A stretch of DNA of 64,000 bases from Bdellovibrio bacteriovorus str. Tiberius (GTDB lineage Bacteria > Bdellovibrionota > Bdellovibrionia > Bdellovibrionales > Bdellovibrionaceae), in the NCBI RefSeq assembly GCF_000317895.1, contig NC_019567.1, positions 2,914,001 through 2,978,000 of the forward strand. Direction: 5' to 3'. The notes below the pieces were generated by a model. The model was not told the DNA's origin. It saw only the letters and a list, made by a program, of their open reading frames with translations, and did not search any database. The translations under genes and the position numbers were made by a program. This document shows positions 45,879-54,955 of this stretch, one piece after another. Numbering within the stretch: the first letter of the stretch is position 1; the number at the start of each line of letters is the position of its first letter.

Positions 45879-47659
45879 TACGCTTTTTTCCCAGTGGTTT
45901 TCTTAGTGGTTACAGTCTTTTTGGTGGTGGTTTTCACAGTGGATTTTTTAGTCCCCTGCGGTTCCTCGGAAGCCTCTTCCACCAGGTCACTGGAAGAAAT
46001 CACATCGAATTCTTCTTCGTCACCGTGAGCGATGCCTTTTTTCTTGTCGCGTTTCTTCTGCTCAAGAAGTTTGGATTCCGCTGCTTCCAGATCCGCCATC
46101 GCGTCTTCGGAATCACGGCCCAGAAGTTTCTTCAGACCTTCTTCGGCTTTTTTCTTACGGGATTCTGGTGCCTTGATGATTCTTGCCAAACCTTCAACCA
46201 GGATTGGACCGAACTGCTCGATGTGCGCCAGTTTTCTTTCAAGGTCCGCTTCCTTCACTTCTTTCTTGATGTGACGGGACAGCTTTTGACCGGCTTGGAT
46301 CAATGCCAGACGGATTTCAGCAACCAGTTCCTCGGAAGCGTCGATCGTTTCCTTGGAGGCATTTTTAAACTTGATGAACGGAGACACAATGGAAACCGCG
46401 AAGATGTACGGCCCCAGTGGCAAAGAGTCTTTTGGCTGACCCAGGCCATAGGCTTTCCAGTTCACAGATTCAATCGCCCATGTGATCGCGCAACCGGATT
46501 TATCAAATTGCAGCGGAACACGGTTGGCAAAACGAAGCAAAGTCACCGGGGAATCATTTTGCTGATTGCGGTCTTTGAAACGCGCCAATGCCACTTCCAC
46601 CACGACCGGTTTGAAGTCGCAAATGGTCGGTTTACGGGTCACAACCGCGAAGAAGTCGATTTCGCCCAGACGAGTGATGGATTTGGACAACGCCTCTTCA
46701 CCCACGGTCAGAACAGACTTCGTGCTTGGAGCCATCAAGTCTGTGTTTTGCACAGCCTGGAAGACTTTTTTGAAGTCTTCTTCACTCAAAGCAGTCAAAG
46801 ACTTCTCAAGCAGACCCTTTGGCAGGCCTTTTTTCACGAAATCAGAAATGGACTGATCAGAAATACGGGAGAAACCCGTTTTTAAAAACTTGGACAGCGT
46901 CGTTTTACCGAACAAAGTGGAATGCGTGATGAACTCACCCAGTTTGAAGGTATGAGGATGGGGCAAAGATGCTTCCGGAACTCTTGGCACTTCCGTGCTT
47001 ACGCGAGTCACAGTCACAAAGTCGGCGTCCGTCAGCTTGTACGTGATGGTCATGTGAGGATTCACCAGGATGGTGCCCTCAATGTAAGTCAAAAGACCGC
47101 CGTCACCATTCAGTTGAATACGTCCATCCAGAACGAATTCAACGCGGGTGCCGTGTTCACGATCCCAATCCAGTGTTTCTTTGTTTTTCAGAACACCGGT
47201 GTTGGATTTGATGTCGACATCCACTTGCGCGGAAATCGCTTTACGCATTTTTTTGGTTTTGGAAACAACACTGACACCACGGGCATTGGTCATCTGCGCC
47301 CAAGTGGTCGCAGCAGAGATACCGATACCTTGTTGACCACGAGAACACTGACCACGACCAAATTTGGAAGACGCCAGATATTCACCGTAAACCTTGGCAA
47401 GGTCTTCACCTTCGATACCAGGGCCGTTATCTTCGACAACGATGCGAATTAAATCAGTATTTTTAGTTGAGCCTGCTCCCACTTTGGAGATCTCAACCAG
47501 TAGATCAGGCAGAATGCCGGCAGACTCACACGCATCCAGAGAGTTATCCACGGATTCTTTCAAGGTCGTCAAAACGGCCTTCAAAGGGGATGAAAAACCC
47601 ACCTGCTGGAGGTTCTTAGCAAAATATTCAGCTGTGCTACTTTTGGTAATTTTGCTCAC
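45878..47659 (-). CDS. top6B: DNA topoisomerase VI subunit B
   Basis: 593 residues. The GHKL ATPase shows E-S-V-D-N-S-L-D-A-C (N-box), D-N-G-P-G-I (G1) and G-Q-Q-G-I-G-I-S-A (G2). An H2TH-like and a transducer domain follow, with K-x-P in a loop near residue 400. The last 70 residues are rich in Lys, Thr and Glu (K-K-T-x-T-K-K), a basic tail not needed for the core. The start is a GTG at 47659. It binds ATP, dimerises and drives strand passage by subunit A. Confidence 0.93.
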   Translation of the reverse strand: MSKITKSSTAEYFAKNLQQVGFSSPLKAVLTTLKESVDNSLDACESAGILPDLLVEISKVGAGSTKNTDLIRIVVEDNGPGIEGEDLAKVYGEYLASSKFGRGQCSRGQQGIGISAATTWAQMTNARGVSVVSKTKKMRKAISAQVDVDIKSNTGVLKNKETLDWDREHGTRVEFVLDGRIQLNGDGGLLTYIEGTILVNPHMTITYKLTDADFVTVTRVSTEVPRVPEASLPHPHTFKLGEFITHSTLFGKTTLSKFLKTGFSRISDQSISDFVKKGLPKGLLEKSLTALSEEDFKKVFQAVQNTDLMAPSTKSVLTVGEEALSKSITRLGEIDFFAVVTRKPTICDFKPVVVEVALARFKDRNQQNDSPVTLLRFANRVPLQFDKSGCAITWAIESVNWKAYGLGQPKDSLPLGPYIFAVSIVSPFIKFKNASKETIDASEELVAEIRLALIQAGQKLSRHIKKEVKEADLERKLAHIEQFGPILVEGLARIIKAPESRKKKAEEGLKKLLGRDSEDAMADLEAAESKLLEQKKRDKKKGIAHGDEEEFDVISSSDLVEEASEEPQGTKKSTVKTTTKKTVTTKKTTGKKA

Positions 47660-47798
47660 AGTCGCTTGGTCCTTACACGATGTTAACGAATTTTAATGAA
47701 TGACTTTGATAGGTTAAGCCGAACGCAGGGGGTCAAAGCAAGACTTAAGGCTTAGTGATGCTTGGCGTAAATTTAAATGCGAGGAACTGATAGGCTTT

Positions 47799-47837
47799 AA
47801 AAAGGGGGTCTGGAAGGGTCTAAAAACCCCCCTTTTT
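47799..47837. terminator. Terminator downstream of the 1111-residue adhesin gene
   Basis: Ten-base arms AAAAAGGGGG (47799-47808) and CCCCCTTTTT (47828-47837) with about 19 bases between form a strong hairpin. It starts 6 bases beyond the stop of the leftward gene and reads as a stem with T-run on the minus strand. It lies in the gap before top6B. Confidence 0.85.
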
Positions 47838-47842
47838 CATAG

Positions 47843-50800
47843 CTATCGATAGGCTTTTCCGCGCCCATTTGACCAGATTTTCAACCCGGATGGACTGTTA
47901 ACGTTCTGGCTGGCTGTGGAAGAGTAGGTCAACACACGGTTGTTGATATCTGTGTCGCTCGCCACATTTGAAAGATAGGTTCCTGAAATATCATTCCACA
48001 CGCAACCGGCAATCTGACTGCCGCCACCTGGAACAATTGAAATCGCAATATCAGCAGGCACACTGACGGCACTGGGAACTTCGATCGCGGCTCCCCCATT
48101 ACCACCGTTGTAGCCATTGGTATCGGTGTTGAGATTTCCAGCATCGTTCATATCCGCAAGACCACCGGATCCACCACCACCGCCGAAGTGACCGCCAGCG
48201 CCTCCGCCACCAAAGGTGATATCACAAGCTCCGGCACCACCGCCAAAGCCCGCGCCGAATCCTCCGCGCCCAAAGAACGCTTCGCCGGGATTGTTTCCCA
48301 ATGCAGAACCAATCAAACAAGTGCTTCCACCCTGACCGGCAGCCCCTTGAGTGCGCGCCACTCCGTTGGAAGGAGTGTAATCACCAGCTGGAGATGCGCC
48401 ACCAGCAACTCCTGTGGCAGGAGATCCGCCGGTACCACCACTGGAAGCTCCGACTGTCCCGCTCACCGCGGCAGTTGCGGGTCCTTCCCCCTCGCCTCCG
48501 GCACCGCCTGCACCGACATCACTGTTGTCCGTGCCTCCGCGACCGCCGCCGCCGCCACCACCATAGATCATTCCGTTGTTCAAGATCGTGACGTTGGCGT
48601 ACTGGGCCTCGACTTTGAATGCTGTTCCTCCGTGCTGCCCCATGCGCAACGCCCCTGCAGTTGCTGCCGGAGCAAGCCCGCCCGCACCCGCAGCACCAAT
48701 GATCAATCCATCGTTGATCAAACGAACCCGCGCAGTGGCCGCCAAGGATCCCGTGCGCATTGCTGGCAAAGCGGGATCATTGCTGGACACTTTCACTGTC
48801 GGATTCACGCGCACCACAAATGTACGAGTCGACGCGGCCACGGCTGCACTGTACTGAGCCACAGCCTGATCATAAATATTATAGTTCAAAGTGTCGGCAG
48901 CAATCGGAGCCAGCACCACGGCATCGGTCATTGAAACGGCAATACTTGCCACAGCTGATTCATTGCTACCACCTCCGTTATCACGCACCTTCACAGTCAC
49001 TGTGGCCGAAGCATCAACGCCCGCACTGGCTGACAGGTTCACCGTCAGATTACCATCCCCCACGCGTGTCTGCGTGCAATCCACAGTCAGGCGCGAAGTG
49101 TTGGAGTTGGTGCAGATCAATTCCAGATTCTGAGTGTTTTCATTGGCGGGCCCCACATCCACCGTCAACGAGATGCTTGAAGGCGTTGCCGACCCCGGCG
49201 TCAGCAGGATTTCATGTGTCGTGGGAATCGACGTGATCACTGGCGCATCATTCACCGGCTGCACGATGATGGCAATTTCCTGCTCGACCACCGAGTTCCC
49301 CGCTGCATTGCCGTCATCAAACTGAATCTTGGCGTAACAAGTTCCGAAGTATTCGGCCCGCGGCTTGATACTGACAGCGCCGGTAGCAGCACTGATCACA
49401 AAGTCGGTCGCAGGTGTCACGACCACGGAAGTGTCATTACAAGCAGTGCCGGTCAAACCCGTATAGTCCAGGGAATAAGTGCCCAAGCCCTCATCCAAAG
49501 AACTTACACCCGCCGCAGTGAGCACATCCACCAAAGCCGAGAACAAGGGATCATCCTCAGTCAGTACAGCCGGTGTTCCGATCGTCAGCGTCGGTTCTGT
49601 GTTTGCAATTGTGATATCGATAAACTGAACATCACTGGCACTTTGAGGATCTTCAGCATGAATGGCCAAACGGCAGGTTCCCACGTCATCATCATCTGGT
49701 GTCCCGTTGATCGTCACCACGCGACCATTGCCGGAAGGTGTTGCCGTCAACCAGGTGCACGTATCTGAAACATCCCGGGACACCGTCACTGTTTCAGGAT
49801 CCGGGTCGGTTACTGCCACGATGCAGTTGTATTCATCATCTTCATCGACATTGGCTGAACATGGAGTCAAACCTGCGGCAATCGCAGGAGCATCCTGAAC
49901 GTTATTCACCGTAATGGCCACATCCGCATAACCTGTCGAAGGAAACGCATCCGTCAAAGCGATACGAATCTGACAGACACCTTGATAGTCTGCCGCCGGC
50001 TGGAACGAAAACGCCCCGGTCACCGGGTCAATGCTATAGTTTGTCACGACTGGCGCCATCGCGTGATCTTCACAACGATCCCCGGCCACGGTCGGCGTCA
50101 CCAATGCATAAGTGCTGCCCGCCTCTTCGATGGAAGAAACATTGGCGCCGGAAATCACTTCGGCCAAAGCCGCATCTTCAGAAATACTGTAAGGTCCGCC
50201 GGTAACATTGATGATCGGTGCCGAATTGGTTATTTCGAGCTCCCAGGCAAAGATCGCAGATTGTCCTGCGACGTCATCTTCAGCATACACCGCCACATGA
50301 CAGGTGGTTCCCACTTCCGCGGCTGAAGGTGTGCCCGTCACCGCGCCGGTATTGGCATCAATTCCCAGCCAAGGTCCGCAGGTGGTTGCACCGTCCAGAT
50401 GATAAGTTAGGGTCAATGGTGATGGCAGATCCACATCTGTCGCATTAATACCGCAGGCATAGGCATAGTTTTCACCGATACTGCCGGCACAGGCCAAAGT
50501 CGTAATTACCGGCACATCATTCACCGCCTGCAAATCCAAAGTCACTGTGACCGTTGCTGATTCATTTCCGGCGCGATCCACAACCTTGTAAGTGAATGTG
50601 TCATCAATGTCGTTATTTAAAGAAGGAATGTAGGTGCAGTTTAAAACACTGCTGCCACCACAGCCGGACAACGAACCGCGCGTCGGGGCTGTGACAATCT
50701 GAATTTTGTACTGATCATTGTCACTGGGTGAGTTTAAAACAAACGGACCTGCGGTGTCTTCAGTCACCAACTCCATCTGATCCGCCCCGGCCACCGGAGG

Positions 50801-51178
50801 CTGATCATCAATCAGGAACGAACCCAATTGCAAAGTTTCACGGGCATCTCGCACCACAGCTATCAGCCGCAAGTGGTGTGTGCTGCCATCAGCCAAATGG
50901 GAAATATCCCAATCATAGGCACCCGAGTTGGACATGCGCTCCTGAATCACCAGCCAGGTGTTGCCTCCGTCGGCGGATGCTTCCAGCTTCAAATAATCAG
51001 GTGGAATATCCGCATCCGCTGTCGACCAGCGCACCGGCACCAAAGATGTGGACTTATAGGCGGCATTCAAGCTTTGAGTTTGAGTAAGCTTACTTGTAAG
51101 AATAGCCAGATCGGCGTTCATACACGCCGAAAGCGACAGAAGCATGATGATGGTCAATCCAAGACGTACAGTACTCAT
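47843..51178 (-). CDS. Large surface lipoprotein with cadherin/Ig-like repeats and gp38-like polyglycine C-terminal domain
   Basis: 1111 residues. A lipoprotein signal with L-S-A-C gives Cys at about 19. After an N-terminal domain come about six cadherin/He_PIG/Big-type repeats (about 130-800), each 95-115 residues, many with an internal Cys pair and D-x-D or N-D-x-P motifs. From about 815 to 1035 the sequence becomes glycine-rich, with N-D-G-L-I-I-G and N-N-G-M-I-Y-G followed by runs of five to seven Gly. This pattern resembles the polyglycine sandwich of T-even phage gp38 adhesins. It should be displayed on the cell surface as an adhesin (inference). It is divergent from the pentapeptide-HTTM-propeller operon. 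Confidence 0.85.
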   Translation of the reverse strand: MSTVRLGLTIIMLLSLSACMNADLAILTSKLTQTQSLNAAYKSTSLVPVRWSTADADIPPDYLKLEASADGGNTWLVIQERMSNSGAYDWDISHLADGSTHHLRLIAVVRDARETLQLGSFLIDDQPPVAGADQMELVTEDTAGPFVLNSPSDNDQYKIQIVTAPTRGSLSGCGGSSVLNCTYIPSLNNDIDDTFTYKVVDRAGNESATVTVTLDLQAVNDVPVITTLACAGSIGENYAYACGINATDVDLPSPLTLTYHLDGATTCGPWLGIDANTGAVTGTPSAAEVGTTCHVAVYAEDDVAGQSAIFAWELEITNSAPIINVTGGPYSISEDAALAEVISGANVSSIEEAGSTYALVTPTVAGDRCEDHAMAPVVTNYSIDPVTGAFSFQPAADYQGVCQIRIALTDAFPSTGYADVAITVNNVQDAPAIAAGLTPCSANVDEDDEYNCIVAVTDPDPETVTVSRDVSDTCTWLTATPSGNGRVVTINGTPDDDDVGTCRLAIHAEDPQSASDVQFIDITIANTEPTLTIGTPAVLTEDDPLFSALVDVLTAAGVSSLDEGLGTYSLDYTGLTGTACNDTSVVVTPATDFVISAATGAVSIKPRAEYFGTCYAKIQFDDGNAAGNSVVEQEIAIIVQPVNDAPVITSIPTTHEILLTPGSATPSSISLTVDVGPANENTQNLELICTNSNTSRLTVDCTQTRVGDGNLTVNLSASAGVDASATVTVKVRDNGGGSNESAVASIAVSMTDAVVLAPIAADTLNYNIYDQAVAQYSAAVAASTRTFVVRVNPTVKVSSNDPALPAMRTGSLAATARVRLINDGLIIGAAGAGGLAPAATAGALRMGQHGGTAFKVEAQYANVTILNNGMIYGGGGGGGRGGTDNSDVGAGGAGGEGEGPATAAVSGTVGASSGGTGGSPATGVAGGASPAGDYTPSNGVARTQGAAGQGGSTCLIGSALGNNPGEAFFGRGGFGAGFGGGAGACDITFGGGGAGGHFGGGGGSGGLADMNDAGNLNTDTNGYNGGNGGAAIEVPSAVSVPADIAISIVPGGGSQIAGCVWNDISGTYLSNVASDTDINNRVLTYSSTASQNVNSPSGLKIWSNGRGKAYR
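48060..48720 (-). repeat. Glycine-rich low-complexity region coding for the polyglycine domain
   Basis: The coding strand here is rich in GGN codons giving runs of five to seven glycines in several blocks separated by short aliphatic and Asn-Gly turns. Runs are spread through 220 residues, as expected of packed polyglycine helices and unlike a random linker. Confidence 0.75.
48778..50788 (-). repeat. Tandem cadherin/Ig-like protein repeats
   Basis: About six units of 95-115 residues recur, with conserved N/D-x-x-P-x-I strands at each junction, E-D-x-A/D starts, and C-x-x-x-I strand ends. The units differ at DNA level, so they are old. They form the stalk of the surface lipoprotein. Confidence 0.75.
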
Positions 51179-51252
51179 CTTATATATTATCGGATTATTC
51201 TGGTAAAACTGGATTGTTTTGATATTAAAAAGGTGCCATCATTTATCTCACA

Positions 51253-51792
51253 ATGAGAAATCGGTTTTATTCGGAATATCTTTTCATTGCCTTACTCTGG
51301 ACCAGTGGTGCCCAAGCCACTTCGCTCAGCGCTTCTCCCTGGAGCGGTCAAAAAATGGTTAATCTCGAATTTAACGAAAGAGCCCTGGCCTACGCACAGG
51401 TGATCAATGCCACTTTCAAAGACAGCTCTTTGGCGCAAAACACGTGGATGCAGATCGCATTGACCAACACACGATTTGAAAACACCCGCATTATGGGCAC
51501 CCAGAGCAACCGTTCTGAGTTCACTGACGTTGAGTTTGTGGATTCAAACCTCAGCGGACTGAAGTGCGATCTTTGCCGGTTCACGAATTCGACATTCAGA
51601 AAGGTCCGTCTGGATGGCGCCCGCTTTCTGGGTGGCACCTTCAGTAACACACGGTTTATAAATTCCGACCTCAGCCGCGCTGACTTTGTTGGTGTCAGGT
51701 TTGAAAGCTGCTCAGTGGATGCTGCGACGGCAAAGACAGTTCATCCTGCAATGCTGAAAAAATGGAACCTGCCGATTCTGGAGCAGCCATGA
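51253..51792 (+). CDS. Secreted pentapeptide-repeat protein (module A)
   Basis: 179 residues with a signal peptide (cleavage near A-Q-A-T, residue 24). About 20 degenerate pentapeptide units of the A/N-(D/L/F/V)-x-x pattern run from about 40 to 155, for example N-T-R-F-E, N-S-D-L-S, R-A-D-F-V, predicting a right-handed beta-helix. Two Cys in a C-D-L-C pair are present. The stop overlaps the ATG of the next gene in ATGA, so the two should be made together. A second, shorter module of this type is at 57512. Confidence 0.85.
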   Translation: MRNRFYSEYLFIALLWTSGAQATSLSASPWSGQKMVNLEFNERALAYAQVINATFKDSSLAQNTWMQIALTNTRFENTRIMGTQSNRSEFTDVEFVDSNLSGLKCDLCRFTNSTFRKVRLDGARFLGGTFSNTRFINSDLSRADFVGVRFESCSVDAATAKTVHPAMLKKWNLPILEQP

Positions 51793-52940
51793 AAGAGCTG
51801 CTGAAGTCCCGGGCTCTGCAAATGTATGGTGCATTGCTGGCTTTGACTCATGTGCTGTCGGCGTACTTCTGGATGGACCGATCGCTGGATCTGGTGGTCC
51901 AAAGTGCCGACAGATCCTCGTCACTATGCTGGCCGTTTTTGCCCTATTGTGAAAGCCTGCGTTTTTTAAACTCCGGAACAGCATCGACCTATCTGCAGAT
52001 TTATGCGGGACTGGGTTTGTTTACGGCCGTTCTATTTCTGACAAAAAAGATCAAACCCGCGTATGGCTTACTGCTGGCATTATTGGGAATGAAGCTTTAT
52101 TTTACCAGCCTGTCTTATGGACTGATGGGGAACTATCACTACATGAGCTTCTTTGTGCAGGTGGCGTTCCTGTTCCTGCCACACAAAACCACAGTGATTC
52201 CGTTCTTTATCGGAATCTTTTACTGGGGCGCCGGGATTCTGAAGCTGGATCCCGAATGGCTTTCCGGTGTGTCTTTGATTCATCCCAGTTTTCTGCCGGC
52301 CCCTTTGCAGCACGCAAGCTTGATCTATGCCGTGATCCTGGAATGCATCCTGGTCGTGGGGCTTTTCAGCCAGCGCCCTTGGATTCGCTATCTGACATTG
52401 GCGCAGTTTGTGTTATTCCATGCTTTTTCCTGGCATATCGTGGGCTACTTCTATCCCCTGACCATGCTGTTACTGCTGGGGATTTTCATACTGGTTCCCC
52501 TGTACCAGGAATCATGGCAGGCGTTTTGGGATGAAAGCCTGCAAAACAAAAAGTCCGCCGTGATCCTGACTGTGGCCCTGGCTCTGCTGCAGATACTCCC
52601 CTTGCTTCTGGTAAAAGACAGTGCCGCTTCGGGAGCACCAAGGTTGATGTCCTTAAACATGCTGGATGCCCGCATGGAATGCGACACTCTGTTGATTCGC
52701 CATCAGGACAGAGCCGAGGAAGTGTATAATCCCTTTGTGAAAGCCCCGTCCACCCGGACGCAGTGTGACCCGCTGGTGTTTCTTTCCCAGATTGAATCTT
52801 TGTGCCAAAACTCCGGTGAAAATTTTGATTTCTGGATGCAGTCCCGTCGCACCACCGAATTCCAGATGCAAACCCGTCTGATCGTGCGCGATGTGTGCAA
52901 AAAATCCCGTGTGGAACTGATCTGGGCGGAGGTGCTATGA
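51789..52940 (+). CDS. HTTM/VKGC-like polytopic membrane protein (module A)
   Basis: 383 residues from the ATG at 51789. About eight membrane helices. Motifs shared with the HTTM family are G-N-Y-H-Y near the middle, Y-W-G-A-G-I-L-K-L-x-P-E-W-L-S-G and F-H-A-F-S-W-H-I-V-G-Y-F-Y-P. The extracellular loop has C-W-P-F-L-P-Y-C-E, and the C-terminal soluble domain (about 300-383) has conserved Cys including R-T-Q-C-D-P-L-V. It is paralogous to the gene at 57946. The HTTM fold is that of vitamin-K-dependent carboxylase; enzyme activity is not shown. It overlaps both neighbours by ATGA. Confidence 0.72.
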   Translation: MKELLKSRALQMYGALLALTHVLSAYFWMDRSLDLVVQSADRSSSLCWPFLPYCESLRFLNSGTASTYLQIYAGLGLFTAVLFLTKKIKPAYGLLLALLGMKLYFTSLSYGLMGNYHYMSFFVQVAFLFLPHKTTVIPFFIGIFYWGAGILKLDPEWLSGVSLIHPSFLPAPLQHASLIYAVILECILVVGLFSQRPWIRYLTLAQFVLFHAFSWHIVGYFYPLTMLLLLGIFILVPLYQESWQAFWDESLQNKKSAVILTVALALLQILPLLLVKDSAASGAPRLMSLNMLDARMECDTLLIRHQDRAEEVYNPFVKAPSTRTQCDPLVFLSQIESLCQNSGENFDFWMQSRRTTEFQMQTRLIVRDVCKKSRVELIWAEVL

Positions 52941-54208
52941 AATCCGCCTTATTTGGGATCTACTGTATTGTCATACTGGGGCTGCTGATTCGGGCCGAAT
53001 TCAACACCCTGCCTTTGCTGGAAAAGGACCTGGGTTTTCAGCAACTTCATTCACCAGTTCACGGGGCCACCCTGACTTACGAATTGAGTTCGCGGGAAGT
53101 CCGTTCCCCGCAGTCCACCTATCGCGGAAATGCCAATCGTTCTGGTCTGGCGATTTCATCAGGGGATCACTTCAAAGCCTTTCAACTAAAGTGGCAGGTG
53201 CCGCAGTTAAACAACGGCATCCACCGGGCCAGCAAAAGCTCGCCGGCCGTGGATGACCAGGGCTTTTACGTCGCTGATGACACCGGTTTTTTAAGAGCCT
53301 ATGACTGGACTGGATCGCTGCGCTGGCAGTTTTATTCAGGCGTGAGTTCCCGCGGAATTCACTCCACCCCACTGACGGACGAAGACAGTGTGTATGTGGG
53401 TGACTATGCCGGATACCTATTCAGCCTGAACAAAGACACCGGTGCCATCCGCTGGATCACCAAGACCGGCGTCACTATTGGTTCATCGCCCTTCATGAAG
53501 GACGGCATCCTGTACGTCGGAATTGAACTGGCAAAACCCGATGGCTATCTGCTGGCGATTTCCGCCCGCGACGGAAAGTGGCTGTGGACATCACCCTTGA
53601 TCGGTAACCACCCCCATTCGTCGCCAGCGCTAAACCTTCCACACGGCCTGATTCTGATGGGTTCCAACACCGGAGCGATGCAGGCCTACGAACTGAAGAA
53701 CGGAAAGGCAAGATGGGGCTTTGCCACCGGCAGCGACATCAAGTGTGCGGCATTGATTCACGGTGATCGTGCTTACTTCAGTTCCTGGGATGGTTTTATT
53801 TATGCCATCAAAGCTGATACCGGAGCTTTGATTTGGAAAACCGAACTGGACAAAGGCGGCAGCATGAGCTGCCCTTCAATCAATGCTGACGGAACTGTGC
53901 TGGCCATCACAGGTTTTATGAAAAATTTTGTGCTGGAAACATCCGGTGGAAAAATTCTTTGGGAAAAAGCCATTGCCGGCCGCACATCACGGGCACAGGC
54001 AAGTCCCTTGATCATTTCATATGCTCATCAGCAGTCTGTAGTGATGTTATGTGAAAACAGAAAAGTCTGTATTTATGATTTAAAAGACGCCCGGGAACTT
54101 CAGTCCCTGACATTAACCGGGGACTTTTCCGGTTCGCCGGTTTATTTTAAAAATCATCTTTTTCTGGCGACAACCGGTCCGGATGGACTGCTGATATTTA
54201 CTCAATAG
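52937..54208 (+). CDS. PQQ-like beta-propeller envelope protein
   Basis: 423 residues from the ATG at 52937, which overlaps the HTTM gene in ATGA. One N-terminal membrane helix anchors it. About seven propeller blades show the family pattern of G-x-L-x-A-Y-D, G-x-x-R/L-W, and A-L-N-x-G-T, for example L-R-A-Y-D-W-T-G-S-L-R-W-Q, S-L-N-K-D-T-G-A-I-R-W and A-I-K-A-D-T-G-A-L-I-W. No PQQ-dependent dehydrogenase catalytic Asp/Glu site is evident, so it is more like a BamB-type scaffold. Its 3' end overlaps the convergent lipoprotein gene by 11 bases. Confidence 0.87.
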   Translation: MKSALFGIYCIVILGLLIRAEFNTLPLLEKDLGFQQLHSPVHGATLTYELSSREVRSPQSTYRGNANRSGLAISSGDHFKAFQLKWQVPQLNNGIHRASKSSPAVDDQGFYVADDTGFLRAYDWTGSLRWQFYSGVSSRGIHSTPLTDEDSVYVGDYAGYLFSLNKDTGAIRWITKTGVTIGSSPFMKDGILYVGIELAKPDGYLLAISARDGKWLWTSPLIGNHPHSSPALNLPHGLILMGSNTGAMQAYELKNGKARWGFATGSDIKCAALIHGDRAYFSSWDGFIYAIKADTGALIWKTELDKGGSMSCPSINADGTVLAITGFMKNFVLETSGGKILWEKAIAGRTSRAQASPLIISYAHQQSVVMLCENRKVCIYDLKDARELQSLTLTGDFSGSPVYFKNHLFLATTGPDGLLIFTQ

Positions 54209-54830
54209 CGGCACCACCGGCGCCCAGACGAAGTTTGTAACCGTTCTTCTCAACCACCACACTGCCAAATTGGGAACCCACTGTCCCCGTCATCTGCCAG
54301 CCGCTGGGATGTGTCGCCACAGTCACCTCGCCACCAGAACTGACGATACGAGTGGCCTCTTTCACGACGGCATCAAATAACAGGTCTTTTTCAGCGTTGA
54401 AGCCGCCAAGATTGGTCACCTGCAAAGTTTTGATTCCAGGCTCCGAAGATCGAATACTGCAAACCGAAAAACCAAAATCATCGCTCGGGGTACAAACCAC
54501 CGGGACCGTGCCCAGCCCTTTAATCACGGTGAACTGGGGAACATAGCCCGCAACCACGGTATTATCTGAATTCATCAGCTGAATCGCAAATTGAAGTTCG
54601 GTGACTCCATCGGCTTTACCGGTAGGACCGACCAAAATTTCTGACTTTGCAAAATCACTGATCGAGGGATCAGTGACGACACCGGCAATAGGTTGTTTGT
54701 TGGTGATATCAATTCCCGGCGGCAGTTTTGGGCCGCGCAAACCTGCCAAATCCTGCAGACTGGCTTCGATTGAACAGCCGGTCAGCAGTAAAAGCAGTGG
54801 TAAAAGATTTATCGCAAGGTTCCGAAACAT
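54198..54830 (-). CDS. Lipoprotein with Ig-like domain
   Basis: 210 residues with a lipoprotein signal L-L-T-G-C (Cys at about 19). The mature region holds a beta-sandwich-like part with V-T-E-L-Q-F-A-I-Q-L and I-K-T-L-Q-V-T-N-L-G-G-F strands resembling Big_1 domains, with one disulfide-capable Cys pair. Family not certain. It converges on the propeller gene and may belong to the same surface system. Confidence 0.7.
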   Translation of the reverse strand: MFRNLAINLLPLLLLLTGCSIEASLQDLAGLRGPKLPPGIDITNKQPIAGVVTDPSISDFAKSEILVGPTGKADGVTELQFAIQLMNSDNTVVAGYVPQFTVIKGLGTVPVVCTPSDDFGFSVCSIRSSEPGIKTLQVTNLGGFNAEKDLLFDAVVKEATRIVSSGGEVTVATHPSGWQMTGTVGSQFGSVVVEKNGYKLRLGAGGAAIE

Positions 54831-54955
54831 TCCAATGCCCCCGATTATCTGTCTATTATATCGGCAGGATTGCGGACTTTCTGTAGATTACATCAGGTTT
54901 AGAATCCAGCCCCAATTCAAGAAAACTTTCGAAACATCCGAAATATCAAAGATCT

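Noticed and set aside
45872-46885. Open frame of 337 codons opposite top6B
   Set aside because: Phe and Arg-rich nonsense composition; the opposite strand is an intact topoisomerase subunit.
48060-48720. Collagen-like domain in the lipoprotein
   Set aside because: Glycine is not in a strict every-third-residue pattern; runs of Gly suit polyglycine helices better.
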